In this document: in pieces, positions 1 to 10,380 of the stretch
Numbering within the stretch: position 1 is the stretch's first letter
Layout: every line of letters starts with the position of its first letter
Position numbers and translations under genes: made by a program
The notes under the pieces: model-generated
The model's database searches: none
The model's input: the letters and a program-made list of their open reading frames with translations, nothing else
Told to the model about the DNA's origin: nothing
Assembly: GCF_018861125.1 (NCBI RefSeq)
Contig: NZ_JAHKQN010000020.1
Location: 392,035 to 456,034 of the forward strand
Source: Cellulophaga baltica
GTDB taxonomy: Bacteria; Bacteroidota; Bacteroidia; Flavobacteriales; Flavobacteriaceae
Direction: 5' to 3'
Length of the DNA: 64,000 bases

Positions 1-1
1 T

Positions 2-1351
2 GGAGCATCTCCATTAACATCATTAAAACACTGTGGTTTACCATGGGAACTTGGTGTTGCTGAAGCACAACAGACATTAGTAATGAACGATCTTAGAAAT
101 AGAATTGTTCTTGAATGTGATGGCCAACTTAAAACAGGTCGTGATGTAGCTGTTGCTTGTTTATTAGGTGCTGAAGAATTCGGTTTTGCAACTGCGCCAT
201 TAGTAGCTTCTGGTTGTATTATGATGCGTGTATGTCATTTAAATACTTGCCCAGTAGGTATTGCAACTCAAAATCCTGATTTACGTAAGAAATTTAAAGG
301 TAAGCCAGAGCACGTAGTAAACTACATGTATTTTGTTGCGCAAGAGCTTAGAGAGATTATGGCACAACTTGGTTTCAGAACTATTGAAGAAATGGTTGGT
401 CAGGTTCAAAAATTAGATCGTAAAAAAGCGATTCAACATTACAAAGCTGCAGGAATTGATTTAACACCAATTTTATATAAAGTTGATGTACCTGCAGGAA
501 CTAAATTTTACAATACGCAAAAACAAGACCACAATATAGAAAGCTCAATTGAGTTTGACATTATTGCAAAAGCTCACCCTGCATTATTTAGAAAAGAGAA
601 AATTAGCATTGACTCTCCTATAAATAATTTAGACAGAGCTGTAGGTGCAATTATAAGTAATGAAATTTCAAAAATTTACGGTGCCGAAGGTTTACCTGAA
701 AATACTTTAAAATTAAACTTCACAGGTTCTGCTGGTCAAAGTTTTGGAGCATTCAGTACAAAAGGTATTACTATGGTTGTAAATGGTAATACTAATGATT
801 ATTTAGGTAAAGGATTATCTGGAGCCAAATTAATTATAAAAGTACCAGACAAAGCTACTTTTAAACCAGAAGACAATGTGATTACTGGTAACGTAACTTT
901 ATATGGTGCAACAACTGGTGAAGCATACATTAATGGTAAAGCCGGTGAACGTTTCTGTGTTCGTAACTCAGGAGCCAAAGCAGTAGTTGAGGGAATTGGA
1001 GATCATGGCTGTGAATACATGACTGGTGGTATTGCAGTTATTCTTGGTGAAGTTGGTAGAAACTTTGGTGCAGGTATGAGTGGTGGAATTGCTTATATCT
1101 TTGATGAAAACAAAACTTTTGAAAAGAACTGTAATAAAGAAGCTTTAAATCTTTTACCAGTTGACGAAGATAAAGATATAGCGGAATTAAGAGCATTGAT
1201 TGAGAATCACTATAATGCTACTTTAAGCCCACTAGCACAGAGAATATTAGAAAACTGGGAAGATTCTCTTTCTAAATTCATCAAAATATTCCCTGAAGAA
1301 TACAAGCAAGCGTTGATACGTTTAGAAAATGAAAAATTAGAAACTATTTAA
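2..1351 (+). CDS. gltB: Glutamate synthase large subunit, C-terminal part (5' truncated by window)
   Basis: The reading frame is open from base 2, before the first ATG at 83, so the window cuts into the gene. The visible part holds the end of the FMN-binding synthase domain, beginning GASPLTSLKHCG. The cysteines of the 3Fe-4S cluster follow in CIMMRVCHLNTC. After them comes the glycine-rich GXGXG beta-helix domain (for example GGIAVILGEVGRNFGAG). In this family the subunit moves ammonia from glutamine to 2-oxoglutarate in the cytoplasm, with electrons supplied by GltD. gltD follows after 9 bases, so the two are surely co-transcribed. About two thirds of the protein, including the N-terminal amidotransferase, lies outside the window. 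Confidence 0.97.
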   Translation, partial: GASPLTSLKHCGLPWELGVAEAQQTLVMNDLRNRIVLECDGQLKTGRDVAVACLLGAEEFGFATAPLVASGCIMMRVCHLNTCPVGIATQNPDLRKKFKGKPEHVVNYMYFVAQELREIMAQLGFRTIEEMVGQVQKLDRKKAIQHYKAAGIDLTPILYKVDVPAGTKFYNTQKQDHNIESSIEFDIIAKAHPALFRKEKISIDSPINNLDRAVGAIISNEISKIYGAEGLPENTLKLNFTGSAGQSFGAFSTKGITMVVNGNTNDYLGKGLSGAKLIIKVPDKATFKPEDNVITGNVTLYGATTGEAYINGKAGERFCVRNSGAKAVVEGIGDHGCEYMTGGIAVILGEVGRNFGAGMSGGIAYIFDENKTFEKNCNKEALNLLPVDEDKDIAELRALIENHYNATLSPLAQRILENWEDSLSKFIKIFPEEYKQALIRLENEKLETI

Positions 1352-1360
1352 ATCGAAATT

Positions 1361-2830
1361 ATGGGAAAGACAACAGGATTTTTAGAATTCGATAGACAAG
1401 TAGAAAAGTACGAACCAGTAGAAGATCGTATAAAGAACTATAAAGAATTTACGATTCCGATGGAATCGAAAGAAGTTAAAGAACAAGGTGCAAGATGTAT
1501 GGATTGTGGAATTCCATTTTGCCATAGTGGTTGCCCGTTAGGAAACTTAATTCCTGACTTTAACGATGCTGTTTACAATGCTAAATGGGAAAAAGCAGCA
1601 ACTATATTACACGCTACAAATAATTTTCCTGAGTTTACAGGTCGTTTATGCCCTGCACCATGCGAAGAAGCTTGTGTATTAGGTATTAATGAAGACCCAG
1701 TTACAATTGAAAATATTGAAAAAAACATAGCAGAAACTGCTTTTGAAAAAGGATGGGTTGTTGCAAATCCTCCTGCTGAAAGAACAGGAAAAACTGCTGC
1801 TGTTGTTGGCTCTGGGCCTTCTGGTTTAGCAGCTGCTCAACAATTAAATAGAGCTGGCCACTTAGTTACTGTTTTTGAACGTGATGAAAAAGCCGGTGGT
1901 TTATTACGTTACGGTATACCTGATTTTAAATTAGAGAAAAGTGTAATTGATCGTCGTTTAAAAGTATTAGAAGAAGAAGGTATTATTTTTAAAACAGGAG
2001 TTCATATTGGAATTGATATAAAAGCAGATGATCTTAAAAAAGATTTTGACGCTATTGTACTTTGCGGTGGTGCTACTGTTAGAAGAAATTTACCTATAGA
2101 AGGTGCTGACTTAAAAGGTGTTGTTCAAGCAATGGATTTTCTTGCTCAAAATAACAGACGTGTAGACGGTATTAAAGATTTAGGCGAAGAAATAAAAGCG
2201 ACAGGTAAAGATGTTGTTGTTATTGGCGGTGGTGATACAGGTTCAGATTGTATTGGTACTTCTTTCAGACATGGTGCTAACTCAGTATCAAATTTTGAAA
2301 TTATGGCTAAAGGTACTCCTGAGCGTCCTGCAGACCAACCTTGGCCTTTCTGGCCAATGCGTTTAAAAACGAGTACTTCTCATAAAGAAGGCGCTGAGCG
2401 TTTCTTCAGTATATCAACTAAAAAATTCTTAGGTGATAAAGATGGTAATTTAAAAGGATTAGTTACCACTCAAGTTGAATGGATTAAAAAATCAGGACAA
2501 CGCCCAACCCTAAAAGAAGTTGAAGGAACCGAGAAAGAATGGAAATGTGATTTAGCTTTATTGGCTTTAGGTTTTACTGGTTCAGAAATGACTATTGCAG
2601 AGCAATTAGGCTTAGAAGCTGACCCTAGAACAAACATAAAAGCATCTGCTAAAAACTATATGTCTAACGTACCAGGCGTATTTGTTGCGGGAGACCAAAG
2701 AAGAGGTCAATCATTAATTGTTTGGGCTATCTCTGAAGGTAGACAAGCAGCACATCATATTGACACATATTTAATGGGAACAAAATCAGAATTACCACTT
2801 AAAGGTGATGGCGATTTACCAAGAATATAA
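1361..2830 (+). CDS. gltD: Glutamate synthase small subunit (NADPH, FAD, 4Fe-4S)
   Basis: 489 residues, normal length for the family. The N-terminal region carries cysteine clusters of the two 4Fe-4S centres (CMDCGIPFCHSGCP and CPAPCEEAC). An FAD-binding Rossmann motif follows (VVGSGPSGLAAA), then a second dinucleotide motif for NADPH (VVVIGGGDTGSDC). The C-terminal FAD motif is GVFVAGDQRRGQSL. Known role: takes electrons from NAD(P)H and passes them to GltB. The ATG at 1361 lies 9 bases after the gltB stop. A strong terminator follows at 2850, so this ends the gltBD operon. Confidence 0.97.
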   Translation: MGKTTGFLEFDRQVEKYEPVEDRIKNYKEFTIPMESKEVKEQGARCMDCGIPFCHSGCPLGNLIPDFNDAVYNAKWEKAATILHATNNFPEFTGRLCPAPCEEACVLGINEDPVTIENIEKNIAETAFEKGWVVANPPAERTGKTAAVVGSGPSGLAAAQQLNRAGHLVTVFERDEKAGGLLRYGIPDFKLEKSVIDRRLKVLEEEGIIFKTGVHIGIDIKADDLKKDFDAIVLCGGATVRRNLPIEGADLKGVVQAMDFLAQNNRRVDGIKDLGEEIKATGKDVVVIGGGDTGSDCIGTSFRHGANSVSNFEIMAKGTPERPADQPWPFWPMRLKTSTSHKEGAERFFSISTKKFLGDKDGNLKGLVTTQVEWIKKSGQRPTLKEVEGTEKEWKCDLALLALGFTGSEMTIAEQLGLEADPRTNIKASAKNYMSNVPGVFVAGDQRRGQSLIVWAISEGRQAAHHIDTYLMGTKSELPLKGDGDLPRI

Positions 2831-2849
2831 GCTTAAAAGAACATCTAAT

Positions 2850-2886
2850 AAAAAAGTCCCATTTCAATAAGAAATGGGACTTTTTT
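2850..2886 (+). terminator. Intrinsic terminator of gltBD
   Basis: A perfect inverted repeat (left arm 2850-2865, loop AATAA, right arm 2871-2886) with core AGTCCCATTTC, flanked by an A-run and ending in a T-run. It lies 20 bases after the gltD stop and 20 bases before the end of the convergent DUF4302 gene. The symmetry means it can work in both directions. Confidence 0.9.
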
Positions 2887-2906
2887 AGTAACTTATTTAT
2901 ATTTTC

Positions 2907-4253
2907 CTACTGAAAAGCATATGTAGTCATTCTAAAACTAGGATCTTCAGCACTTGTAAAAGTAAATATTGTATTTGAAAACGTAACATTAAAGTCTTCC
3001 TCTTTAACATATAACCCCTCTGTATTTAATAAATTATCATCAAGGGCTGATAAAAAAGTTGCGAAAGCAGGAACATCCCAACCATTATCACTTAATTTCA
3101 ACTTATTATCGACCGTTTCATAAGTAACATAATGTGTAACTGTACCTACTGTTGAACCATCAGTTACATCACCTAATAAATAACCTATAGAACTAACATT
3201 AGAGTCACCTCCTACATTAAAATTAAAAGTTGCTCTTAATAGAAAGTAACCTATTGATTCTAGCTGCACATTTACCTCATCAACACTTTTTTGAAAATTT
3301 GATGAACTGCTTTGCGCATCATATAAATATTGATCAATAAAACTATAACTATTTACTGCACTAACCACCAATGCATTATCATTAGTTGGGTTAGATGGTG
3401 CATTTAAAAATGCTATTTCTGCAGTATTACCCAAGCCTAAATCAGCAATAAATTTATCAGTATCACTATCATAAATAAATTCTGAGATTTCCTGTCCGCT
3501 AATTTCAATTGCAGGACTTACCACAAAGCCTTGTTCGTTATAAGCTATTCCAAAAGAATAAGATTCTGTATCATTATTAACCTCAACAAATCTTCTATTT
3601 ATATTTAAAGAAAAATCAAATATTTCAGTATCTCCATCCACATTTAACACTAAATTTTGATAAACAGATTTTTCAGAATCAGTCAACTGATCAAATATAA
3701 TTCGGCTATTAATAATATTTTCAACTTCATTGGTAGCTGCTTTTGTAAATCGTAATTCTTCTTGGGTTCTATTGGTTCTGAAAATTATATCTCCTGTAAC
3801 CTCATCAATACCATAATAAAGAAACTCAAAATCTCCCAAATAGCCTTCACCTAATAAATCAGCATCAGGTGGGTTTGCTGAATCTGACAATTGATGAATA
3901 TCATTTTTAGTAGTAAAAGATAATTTTATTGTACTACCTAAAACTATATCATACTTACTTTGTAATAATGAGAAATCGTCATCAAAATCCGAAGTCATTT
4001 CTACAGTTTCATCATCAAGAAAATTAAAAAAGAAGGTAAAGCCACCTAATTCTTCCGGGCTCGTAAAATACACTGCTTTCCATCCAGTTTCGGAGGATAG
4101 CAACACTGTTCTCAACTCTTCTTTCTGAGCATTTATTCGTTCTATTGGACTCTCACTAAAAACTTCAGAGCTATCATCCTCTGAACAGTTCGTTAATAAA
4201 AGCACACTCAATATTATTAGTATATGGTGTATTATATTACTACTATTTTTCAT
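2907..4253 (-). CDS. DUF4302-type lipoprotein, last gene of a SusC/SusD locus
   Basis: 448 residues with a signal peptide ending in a lipobox (LLLTNC, Cys23) followed by acidic residues, so probably a surface or periplasmic lipoprotein. The N-terminal pattern (ERINAQKEELRTVLLSSETGW, then a run of aromatic residues) resembles the DUF4302 family, known from Bacteroidota next to SusC/SusD pairs; its function is not established. It is the last gene of the minus-strand set susC-susD-metallohydrolase-DUF4302 and starts 12 bases after its neighbour's stop. By inference it helps capture or hold the imported substrate. The family call is from memory of sequence style, not a search. Confidence 0.75.
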   Translation of the reverse strand: MKNSSNIIHHILIILSVLLLTNCSEDDSSEVFSESPIERINAQKEELRTVLLSSETGWKAVYFTSPEELGGFTFFFNFLDDETVEMTSDFDDDFSLLQSKYDIVLGSTIKLSFTTKNDIHQLSDSANPPDADLLGEGYLGDFEFLYYGIDEVTGDIIFRTNRTQEELRFTKAATNEVENIINSRIIFDQLTDSEKSVYQNLVLNVDGDTEIFDFSLNINRRFVEVNNDTESYSFGIAYNEQGFVVSPAIEISGQEISEFIYDSDTDKFIADLGLGNTAEIAFLNAPSNPTNDNALVVSAVNSYSFIDQYLYDAQSSSSNFQKSVDEVNVQLESIGYFLLRATFNFNVGGDSNVSSIGYLLGDVTDGSTVGTVTHYVTYETVDNKLKLSDNGWDVPAFATFLSALDDNLLNTEGLYVKEEDFNVTFSNTIFTFTSAEDPSFRMTTYAFQ

Positions 4254-4265
4254 TTTGACATCTAA

Positions 4266-5147
4266 TTAATTTATTACTTCTTGAGTATTTCTCGCAGTTA
4301 CTTCTTGTAACTCATAAATATCTATTGCCCATTGTTTCAAAAAATAATCAGCAACAATCGCTTCTTTAGCTCTAATATTTTCTTTAGCCTCTTCATTGGT
4401 AATAGCATCTATAAGTGCATTATATTCCTCATTAGAATTTATCAGCATATAGTTTACCATTTCAGCAAAGTCTTCAATAACACTACTTCTAGCATAATCA
4501 GAAATAAAACCTAATTCTCTAGCGTCAGCAATACTTGTATTAAACCATTGCGCAGTATATTCTGATGGAGTAATCTCTCCATAACCATCTTCATCAAAAG
4601 GAATTGTTTGGTTTAAAATGTGACAATATTCGTGTTGAATTGTAGACAAGAAACGTGTTATATTTTCCTTATCAGTAAGATCTACTAAATCGGTTTCAAA
4701 AAGTGTAATTCGTTTTCCTCCTTCTGCTAGACCCAAAAGAATAGTTCCTGATTGATTATAATTTCTACCTCCAACCAACAACAACTGCCTTGGAGCTACT
4801 AATTTTACAAAGTTCTCACCTCCTATCTCAGTATAAGAATCTAACCAAATTTTTTCAACAACTTCTAAAACAGGTTGAACATTATCTTCAATTGGCGGAA
4901 ATAAATATCTATTGTTATCAACGATAGTTTCATCCCATTCATAAAGCACATCAATATTATATTTAGAAACATAATTACTTCTAATATAAATGTCTAACTC
5001 TGTTAAATTTGGCGTTGTTGTATCTAACACACTTTCAGTTAACGAATCCTCTTCTTCTCCACATGCAACTAAGCATAAAACAGTAATAATCATTACCACT
5101 GTTTTTGACCAGATTACACTTATTATATTTTTAATATTATTAATCAT
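4266..5147 (-). CDS. Substrate-import-associated zinc metallohydrolase-like lipoprotein (HExxH)
   Basis: 293 residues: a hydrophobic signal segment, lipobox LVAC (Cys29) and an acidic tether, then a soluble domain with a zinc-type motif HEYCH at 172-176. Size, lipobox, HExxH and position beside SusC/SusD match the family named 'substrate import-associated zinc metallohydrolase lipoprotein'. I cannot identify the third zinc ligand or the substrate. It lies 19 bases after susD and 12 bases before the DUF4302 gene, so all are probably one transcript. By inference it may cut a peptide or other substrate at the cell surface before SusC import. A second in-frame ATG at residue 19 is an alternative start but would leave a very short signal. 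Confidence 0.78.
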   Translation of the reverse strand: MINNIKNIISVIWSKTVVMIITVLCLVACGEEEDSLTESVLDTTTPNLTELDIYIRSNYVSKYNIDVLYEWDETIVDNNRYLFPPIEDNVQPVLEVVEKIWLDSYTEIGGENFVKLVAPRQLLLVGGRNYNQSGTILLGLAEGGKRITLFETDLVDLTDKENITRFLSTIQHEYCHILNQTIPFDEDGYGEITPSEYTAQWFNTSIADARELGFISDYARSSVIEDFAEMVNYMLINSNEEYNALIDAITNEEAKENIRAKEAIVADYFLKQWAIDIYELQEVTARNTQEVIN

Positions 5148-5166
5148 TATTATTTTAATTTAAAGT

Positions 5167-6645
5167 TTAACGTGGATTTTGTTCTAAACCTCTTTCTAAA
5201 GCAAAATTTGGAATTTGCAATTGGCGCCTTGGATCCCCTTTTGTTAAGATAAAATCTCCTTCGCCAATAATAGTATGAGTCACCTCTAAATCAAACCTTC
5301 TTACATCAAACCAACGTAAGCCTTCATGATAAAACTCTCTTCTTTTCAATTCTGCAATAGCTTCTATAAACGAGGTTTGATCAAGATCTAAGTTATAAAA
5401 CGGGGAATATTCATTGGCTTCCTCAAGATATGCGTCAACCAAATCTTGTTTAACCAAAAGATCTGTACTCGCGTCGTAATTTTCGGTTCTTAAAGAGTAA
5501 AACATATTAATATCTAACAATGCAGAATCAAAATCATTCATCATCGCAAAAGCTTCAGCTCTATTTAGTAAAACCTCATCAGTAGAAAACAATACTAGAC
5601 CTACGTAAGGGTCGCCAATACCTGCATTTATATTTGTATATCTGAAAAATTCATCAAATTTTGGTAGATTATAAAATGCCTCAGTACCAAATACGGCATA
5701 TGCCCAGTTTTTTTCTAAAATATTTCTATCAAAGAACAATTTATCTCCTTTATCTATATTAAGTCCAAAATTATTACTTGCAAAAGTTCTTGCATATATA
5801 GAGTTTGCCGAAACTACTAATAAATTAGCTGGGTCTGCTTCACTGGCATATAGAGCTGTACGCTCTGAATATTCTAGAGCATCATAAGTACCTAAATAAT
5901 CTCTTAATTGTTCTTCCGGGTTAGTAATAACTTTTGAACTATATTCTATTACACTTTCCCATTCACCCTTAAACAAATAGAACCTAGTTGCAAATGCATA
6001 AGCGGCATTTTGTGTAAAGTGAAACACAGGTTGATCATAATCATTAGTAACTAAATCTAAACCTTCCAACAAATCACTTTCAATAAAATCATAAACTTCT
6101 TTAACCGTATTTCGTGAGTAGGTAACAATAAAATCATCTTCAGGTTCTAAAACATAAGGAATACCTAAATCTGAGTCAGCTGTATTAGGGTTATAATGTT
6201 TTCCCCAAAAATTAACCAACATAAAATGACTGTAAGCTCTTGCCAATAAAGCCTCTCCTTTTTGAGGTGCTAGTTCATCTAAATCCCCAAGTTCTTGTAT
6301 TGATGCTAAGGCTTGATTTGCTTGAGCTATTGCTTTGTAACAAGCATTCCAATACGTAACTCTATAGTCTAAATCATCAATATTATTATCTTCCCATTTA
6401 TAATTTGCTAAATTCAATTCACTAGGTAATTCACTATTTTTATCCGAAACATTATCAGACATAGTTTCTGCAAAATCCATATAATTTGCTTCAGGATAAG
6501 CAATAACTAATAATTCAGAAATTTTTTCTGGACTATCAATTTCAGTTCTATTATCTGGGACTTCAGACAAATAATCTTCACAAGAAACTATTGTTAATGC
6601 AAAAATAAGTAGCATCCCTATTTTTGTTCTATATAATTTTTTCAT
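5167..6645 (-). CDS. SusD/RagB-family nutrient-binding outer-membrane lipoprotein
   Basis: 492 residues. The signal peptide ends in the lipobox TIVSC (Cys22), followed by the EDYL start common in SusD proteins. An N-terminal TPR-like region includes the typical ALLARAYSHFMLVNFWGKHY segment. The C-terminal end contains ELKRREFYHEGLRWFDVRRF, a hallmark of RagB/SusD. Known role: lid over the SusC pore that captures substrate. It starts 11 bases after the susC stop, the usual order. The substrate cannot be told from sequence; no glycoside hydrolase lies in the locus, which argues weakly against a glycan. Confidence 0.93.
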   Translation of the reverse strand: MKKLYRTKIGMLLIFALTIVSCEDYLSEVPDNRTEIDSPEKISELLVIAYPEANYMDFAETMSDNVSDKNSELPSELNLANYKWEDNNIDDLDYRVTYWNACYKAIAQANQALASIQELGDLDELAPQKGEALLARAYSHFMLVNFWGKHYNPNTADSDLGIPYVLEPEDDFIVTYSRNTVKEVYDFIESDLLEGLDLVTNDYDQPVFHFTQNAAYAFATRFYLFKGEWESVIEYSSKVITNPEEQLRDYLGTYDALEYSERTALYASEADPANLLVVSANSIYARTFASNNFGLNIDKGDKLFFDRNILEKNWAYAVFGTEAFYNLPKFDEFFRYTNINAGIGDPYVGLVLFSTDEVLLNRAEAFAMMNDFDSALLDINMFYSLRTENYDASTDLLVKQDLVDAYLEEANEYSPFYNLDLDQTSFIEAIAELKRREFYHEGLRWFDVRRFDLEVTHTIIGEGDFILTKGDPRRQLQIPNFALERGLEQNPR

Positions 6646-6656
6646 CTTTTATATTT

Positions 6657-9600
6657 TTAAAACCCTACATTAAGTGAAAGTGTAAATTGTCTTGTAATTG
6701 GTTGAGAAACCCCACCAGATCTAAAAAACTCTGGATCTTGACCATTTAAACCCGAATCAGAATAAATCATAAATGGATTTGTAGTAGACAACTTTAAATT
6801 AAATGTATTTAAGCCTAAATTCTTTTTTAAGTCAGTTGGAAAATCAAATGCAACACTAATATTTTTCATTCTTACAAAACCACCATCTACAACACGTATA
6901 TTAGAATAATTATATGCATTGTATGCTCTAAATAAATTTGGAATTTCATTTAAAAGTCTTTGACTAGCTATTACAGGAACATTTGTAAAATTTTCATCTC
7001 CTGGAGAAATCCAACGATTTGTAAACTCAGATGTAAACACGTCTAAATCTGTATAAGAATCGGAAAACTTAGGATCTAGTCTGATTTTATTACCTCCTGA
7101 AGCGGTCACTAAAAGACTCAAAGAAATACCTTTATATTTAAAAGTATTTGAAAAACCAGCTGTTTTAGTTGGCTCAATACTTCCTTCATATTTAAGATAA
7201 GAGGTAATATCTTCTACATCTTGAAAATCAGCACCTGTAACACTATTTTCTTCATTACTCAAATCTTCAGGAAGTAAATAAGTTGGCAAACCTCTATCAT
7301 CTAAACCAGTAAACTGAAAAGAAAATAGTGACTGCCTAGGAAAATCAACAACATTACCTCCTGTTTGATCGACTAAATCTAACACATTTGGTTTATTCTC
7401 TAATGCCGTTATTTTCTGATCTAAAACCGAAAAATTAAGTGTAGAAGTCCATTTAAAATTTGAAGTTTTGATAGGATCAACAGTTAAAGAAACTTCTAAT
7501 CCTTTTGTTTCCATGTCAGAATTATTACCTTGCTTAATAAATTCTCCACCAATACCTGAAGAGCGAACAAAATCAATTAAATCAAAACCATTTCTCTTAT
7601 ACACATCAGCGGTAAACAGCACTCTATTTTCATATAGTCCAAAATCTAGCCCTATGTTTGTCTCATACTGCTTTTCCCAAGTTAATTCTGAATTTTGTAA
7701 CTCTTCAATATCTAAATAACGCTCTCTTGAATCAAAATCTAATCGATTAGTAATGTCATTTCTAAAAATTGCTAACGAATTAGTTGCTGGTCCAGCCGTT
7801 GCAGTCAATCCATAGGAAGCTCTTAAACTTAATGAATTAACAAAGTCTGCATTTTCTAAAAACCTTTCTTGCGTAATATTCCACTTTCCACTTATTGTAC
7901 CTGTAGGTAACCACCTAGATGATGTGCTTCTACCTTGTCTATTAGAACCATCGTAACGCCCCGTTAGTGATAGTATATATTTACTATCATAGGCATAGGT
8001 TAATTTAGAGAAAACACCTATTGTACGTTCTTTTTCGCTTTCAATTCCAAAATAATCATTTGCTTCTCCTAAAGTTTTTGAAAATATATCAGGATCAGTG
8101 AAAGGAATTAATCCTCTATCGTATTGAAGACCATAACCAACAAAATAATCTTCTTCACGATCAATATACCTCATTTCCTGGCCTAACAACCCACTAACCT
8201 CATGTTTATTATTAAAAGTATTCGTATAATTTACACTATTTCTAACATAATAATTGGTAAGTTCATTATTGGTATTTCTATATATACCTCCTTCTGGTAA
8301 AACTGATACTGGTGGAGCAGTTGGATTATCAGGATCTGTATATAAAAATACATTTGCATTACGTACAATTGTGGTTTCTTGAGACCTATAAGCTTCAGCT
8401 ACATTTGATAGTTCAGTTACATTGTGGTCCCTGTTTGAAACAACGTACCTTACTGAGCCTAAAAAATTATAATTTAAATTTTTATTTATCTTATATTCAC
8501 TATCTAGCTGAAAACTAATATCTTTTACTTTCAACTCAATGTAATTGTTTTCCAGCTCATGAAAAATATTGAATGGAGCCCAATTAGACCTATAATACTC
8601 TAAGTTACCCTCATTATCCCTTGGTCTAATGGTTCTATTTATTGAGAGTGCATAATTAAATGGATTTATATCAAAAACTCGAGACACATCACCTCTAAAA
8701 CTATCTTCCTCTCGATCAAATGTACCCGGAGCTTCTTGATCTCTAACTGAGCCATTTGCTCCTAATGTAAGCTTAAACTTATCAGATAAATAATAGGTGT
8801 TTTTAAGTTTATATGTAAATCTATTTACCTTATCTGCAATTGTCCAACCAGGATCATTATAGAAACTTAATGATGCGTAAAAGCTATTATTTTCACCACC
8901 ACCTGAAAAACTTAATGTATGATTTTGAGTAATAGACGCTCTAAATAGCTCTCTAAACCAATTTGTATTTGCTTGTTCATATTGTTGTAAAAATTGATTT
9001 CTTGCCTCAACAGTATTTGCAACACCAAACTGACCCATAGTTTCATCATAAGCATTCAATTGTTGTGCTAATATTGTATAAATACCACCATTTCTATTTT
9101 GTGCTACGCTAGGAAAATCTAAAAATCCTTTTGCTTCTAATTCTTGAAAAATACTTACAGTTTCTTGAGAATTTAGAATATCATAATTTGCGTATCTAGG
9201 GATATCACGAACAGTTTGCTCTAATACATAATTAACTTTCAATTTAGATTTTCTTTGCCCACCTTTGGTTGTAATAACGATAACACCATTTAAAGCTCGA
9301 GCCCCATATAATGATGTTGCCGAAGCATCTTTTAAAATATCTATTTTTTCAATATCATTTGTATTTATTCCTGCAATAGAAGAGCTTATTAAGGTTGAAG
9401 CATCACCTGAAATTAAAGCATCAAAATCAGTATTAACAATATCTTCTTGTATAACGCCGTCAATCACCCACAAAGGCCTTGTATCACCAAAAACAGAAGA
9501 CGCACCACGGATTGTAACTTTAGGGCCAGAACCAAAAGTTCCTGTAACATTTTGAATATTAACACCTGCGGCTCTACCTTCAAGCATTTGACTAACATCA

Positions 9601-10331
9601 ACAAGGCCATCAATTTTAAAATTTTCAGAGACAATAGAACTAGAAGCTCCGGTAAATATTCTCTTTGAAGTTTTATCATAACCAGAGACTACTACTTCTT
9701 GCAAAGTCTCTATATCCTCATTTAAAATAACAGTTATTGGTTTTTGATCTTGTATTTCAACTTCTTTAGTTTTAAACCCTAGAGCTTTAATTATTAAAAA
9801 ATCACCAATATTTGCTTTTATAGTAAAATTACCATCAAAGTCAGTAACAGTACCTACAGTAGTATTTTTAATTAAGATGGAAATTCCCAAAAGAGGTATT
9901 CCGTCGGTATCCAAAACACTCCCTTCAAAGGTGATTTTATCCTGTAAGGGTATTGAGCTGTTAATTTTAGGCTTAGATTGTTTTAATATAATTTGTTTTC
10001 CTAATACCTGATACGATATATTTTTACCTTCGAATACTTCATCAAGTATCTCCTCTACGTACTTATTATTAACATTAACAGAAACAATATTTTTAGAATT
10101 AATTTCAGAGTTTTTAAAAAAAAATTTAAAATCTGTTTCTTTTTTTATCTCCTTAAACAATTCTTGATAAGTTACTTCGTTTAAGTTTAATGTAATTTTT
10201 GTGTTTTGAGAATATATACTAGCACTTACTCTACAAAGAGAGAGAATAAGCATGATTGCTGTAAGTTTCATTTTCAAACTGAATTTTAATAGATTACCAC
10301 AACTATGGTAATTATTATGTTGTTTTTTCAT
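6657..10331 (-). CDS. SusC/RagA-family TonB-dependent transporter with signalling (STN) domain
   Basis: 1224 residues. Order: a signal segment near residues 20-42; an STN (secretin/TonB N-terminal) domain near 45-120; a carboxypeptidase-regulatory-like domain near 135-215 (GTVTDFDGNFTIKA); a plug domain with WVIDGV and LKDASATSLYGARALNGVI; then a beta-barrel ending in an aromatic residue (SLNVGF). Known role: active import through the outer membrane using TonB-ExbB-ExbD. The STN domain normally contacts a FecR-type anti-sigma factor, and such a gene lies directly upstream, so transport and gene control are probably coupled. susD follows 11 bases later. Confidence 0.95.
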   Translation of the reverse strand: MKKQHNNYHSCGNLLKFSLKMKLTAIMLILSLCRVSASIYSQNTKITLNLNEVTYQELFKEIKKETDFKFFFKNSEINSKNIVSVNVNNKYVEEILDEVFEGKNISYQVLGKQIILKQSKPKINSSIPLQDKITFEGSVLDTDGIPLLGISILIKNTTVGTVTDFDGNFTIKANIGDFLIIKALGFKTKEVEIQDQKPITVILNEDIETLQEVVVSGYDKTSKRIFTGASSSIVSENFKIDGLVDVSQMLEGRAAGVNIQNVTGTFGSGPKVTIRGASSVFGDTRPLWVIDGVIQEDIVNTDFDALISGDASTLISSSIAGINTNDIEKIDILKDASATSLYGARALNGVIVITTKGGQRKSKLKVNYVLEQTVRDIPRYANYDILNSQETVSIFQELEAKGFLDFPSVAQNRNGGIYTILAQQLNAYDETMGQFGVANTVEARNQFLQQYEQANTNWFRELFRASITQNHTLSFSGGGENNSFYASLSFYNDPGWTIADKVNRFTYKLKNTYYLSDKFKLTLGANGSVRDQEAPGTFDREEDSFRGDVSRVFDINPFNYALSINRTIRPRDNEGNLEYYRSNWAPFNIFHELENNYIELKVKDISFQLDSEYKINKNLNYNFLGSVRYVVSNRDHNVTELSNVAEAYRSQETTIVRNANVFLYTDPDNPTAPPVSVLPEGGIYRNTNNELTNYYVRNSVNYTNTFNNKHEVSGLLGQEMRYIDREEDYFVGYGLQYDRGLIPFTDPDIFSKTLGEANDYFGIESEKERTIGVFSKLTYAYDSKYILSLTGRYDGSNRQGRSTSSRWLPTGTISGKWNITQERFLENADFVNSLSLRASYGLTATAGPATNSLAIFRNDITNRLDFDSRERYLDIEELQNSELTWEKQYETNIGLDFGLYENRVLFTADVYKRNGFDLIDFVRSSGIGGEFIKQGNNSDMETKGLEVSLTVDPIKTSNFKWTSTLNFSVLDQKITALENKPNVLDLVDQTGGNVVDFPRQSLFSFQFTGLDDRGLPTYLLPEDLSNEENSVTGADFQDVEDITSYLKYEGSIEPTKTAGFSNTFKYKGISLSLLVTASGGNKIRLDPKFSDSYTDLDVFTSEFTNRWISPGDENFTNVPVIASQRLLNEIPNLFRAYNAYNYSNIRVVDGGFVRMKNISVAFDFPTDLKKNLGLNTFNLKLSTTNPFMIYSDSGLNGQDPEFFRSGGVSQPITRQFTLSLNVGF

Positions 10332-10380
10332 ACTTTTAATATGATTTTAGAGATTTCGCATTTTTAAAATTTTAATTGTG

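Noticed and set aside
9265..9679. Overlapping small open frames on both strands inside susC
   Set aside because: They lie in the conserved plug domain of SusC and are explained as shadows.
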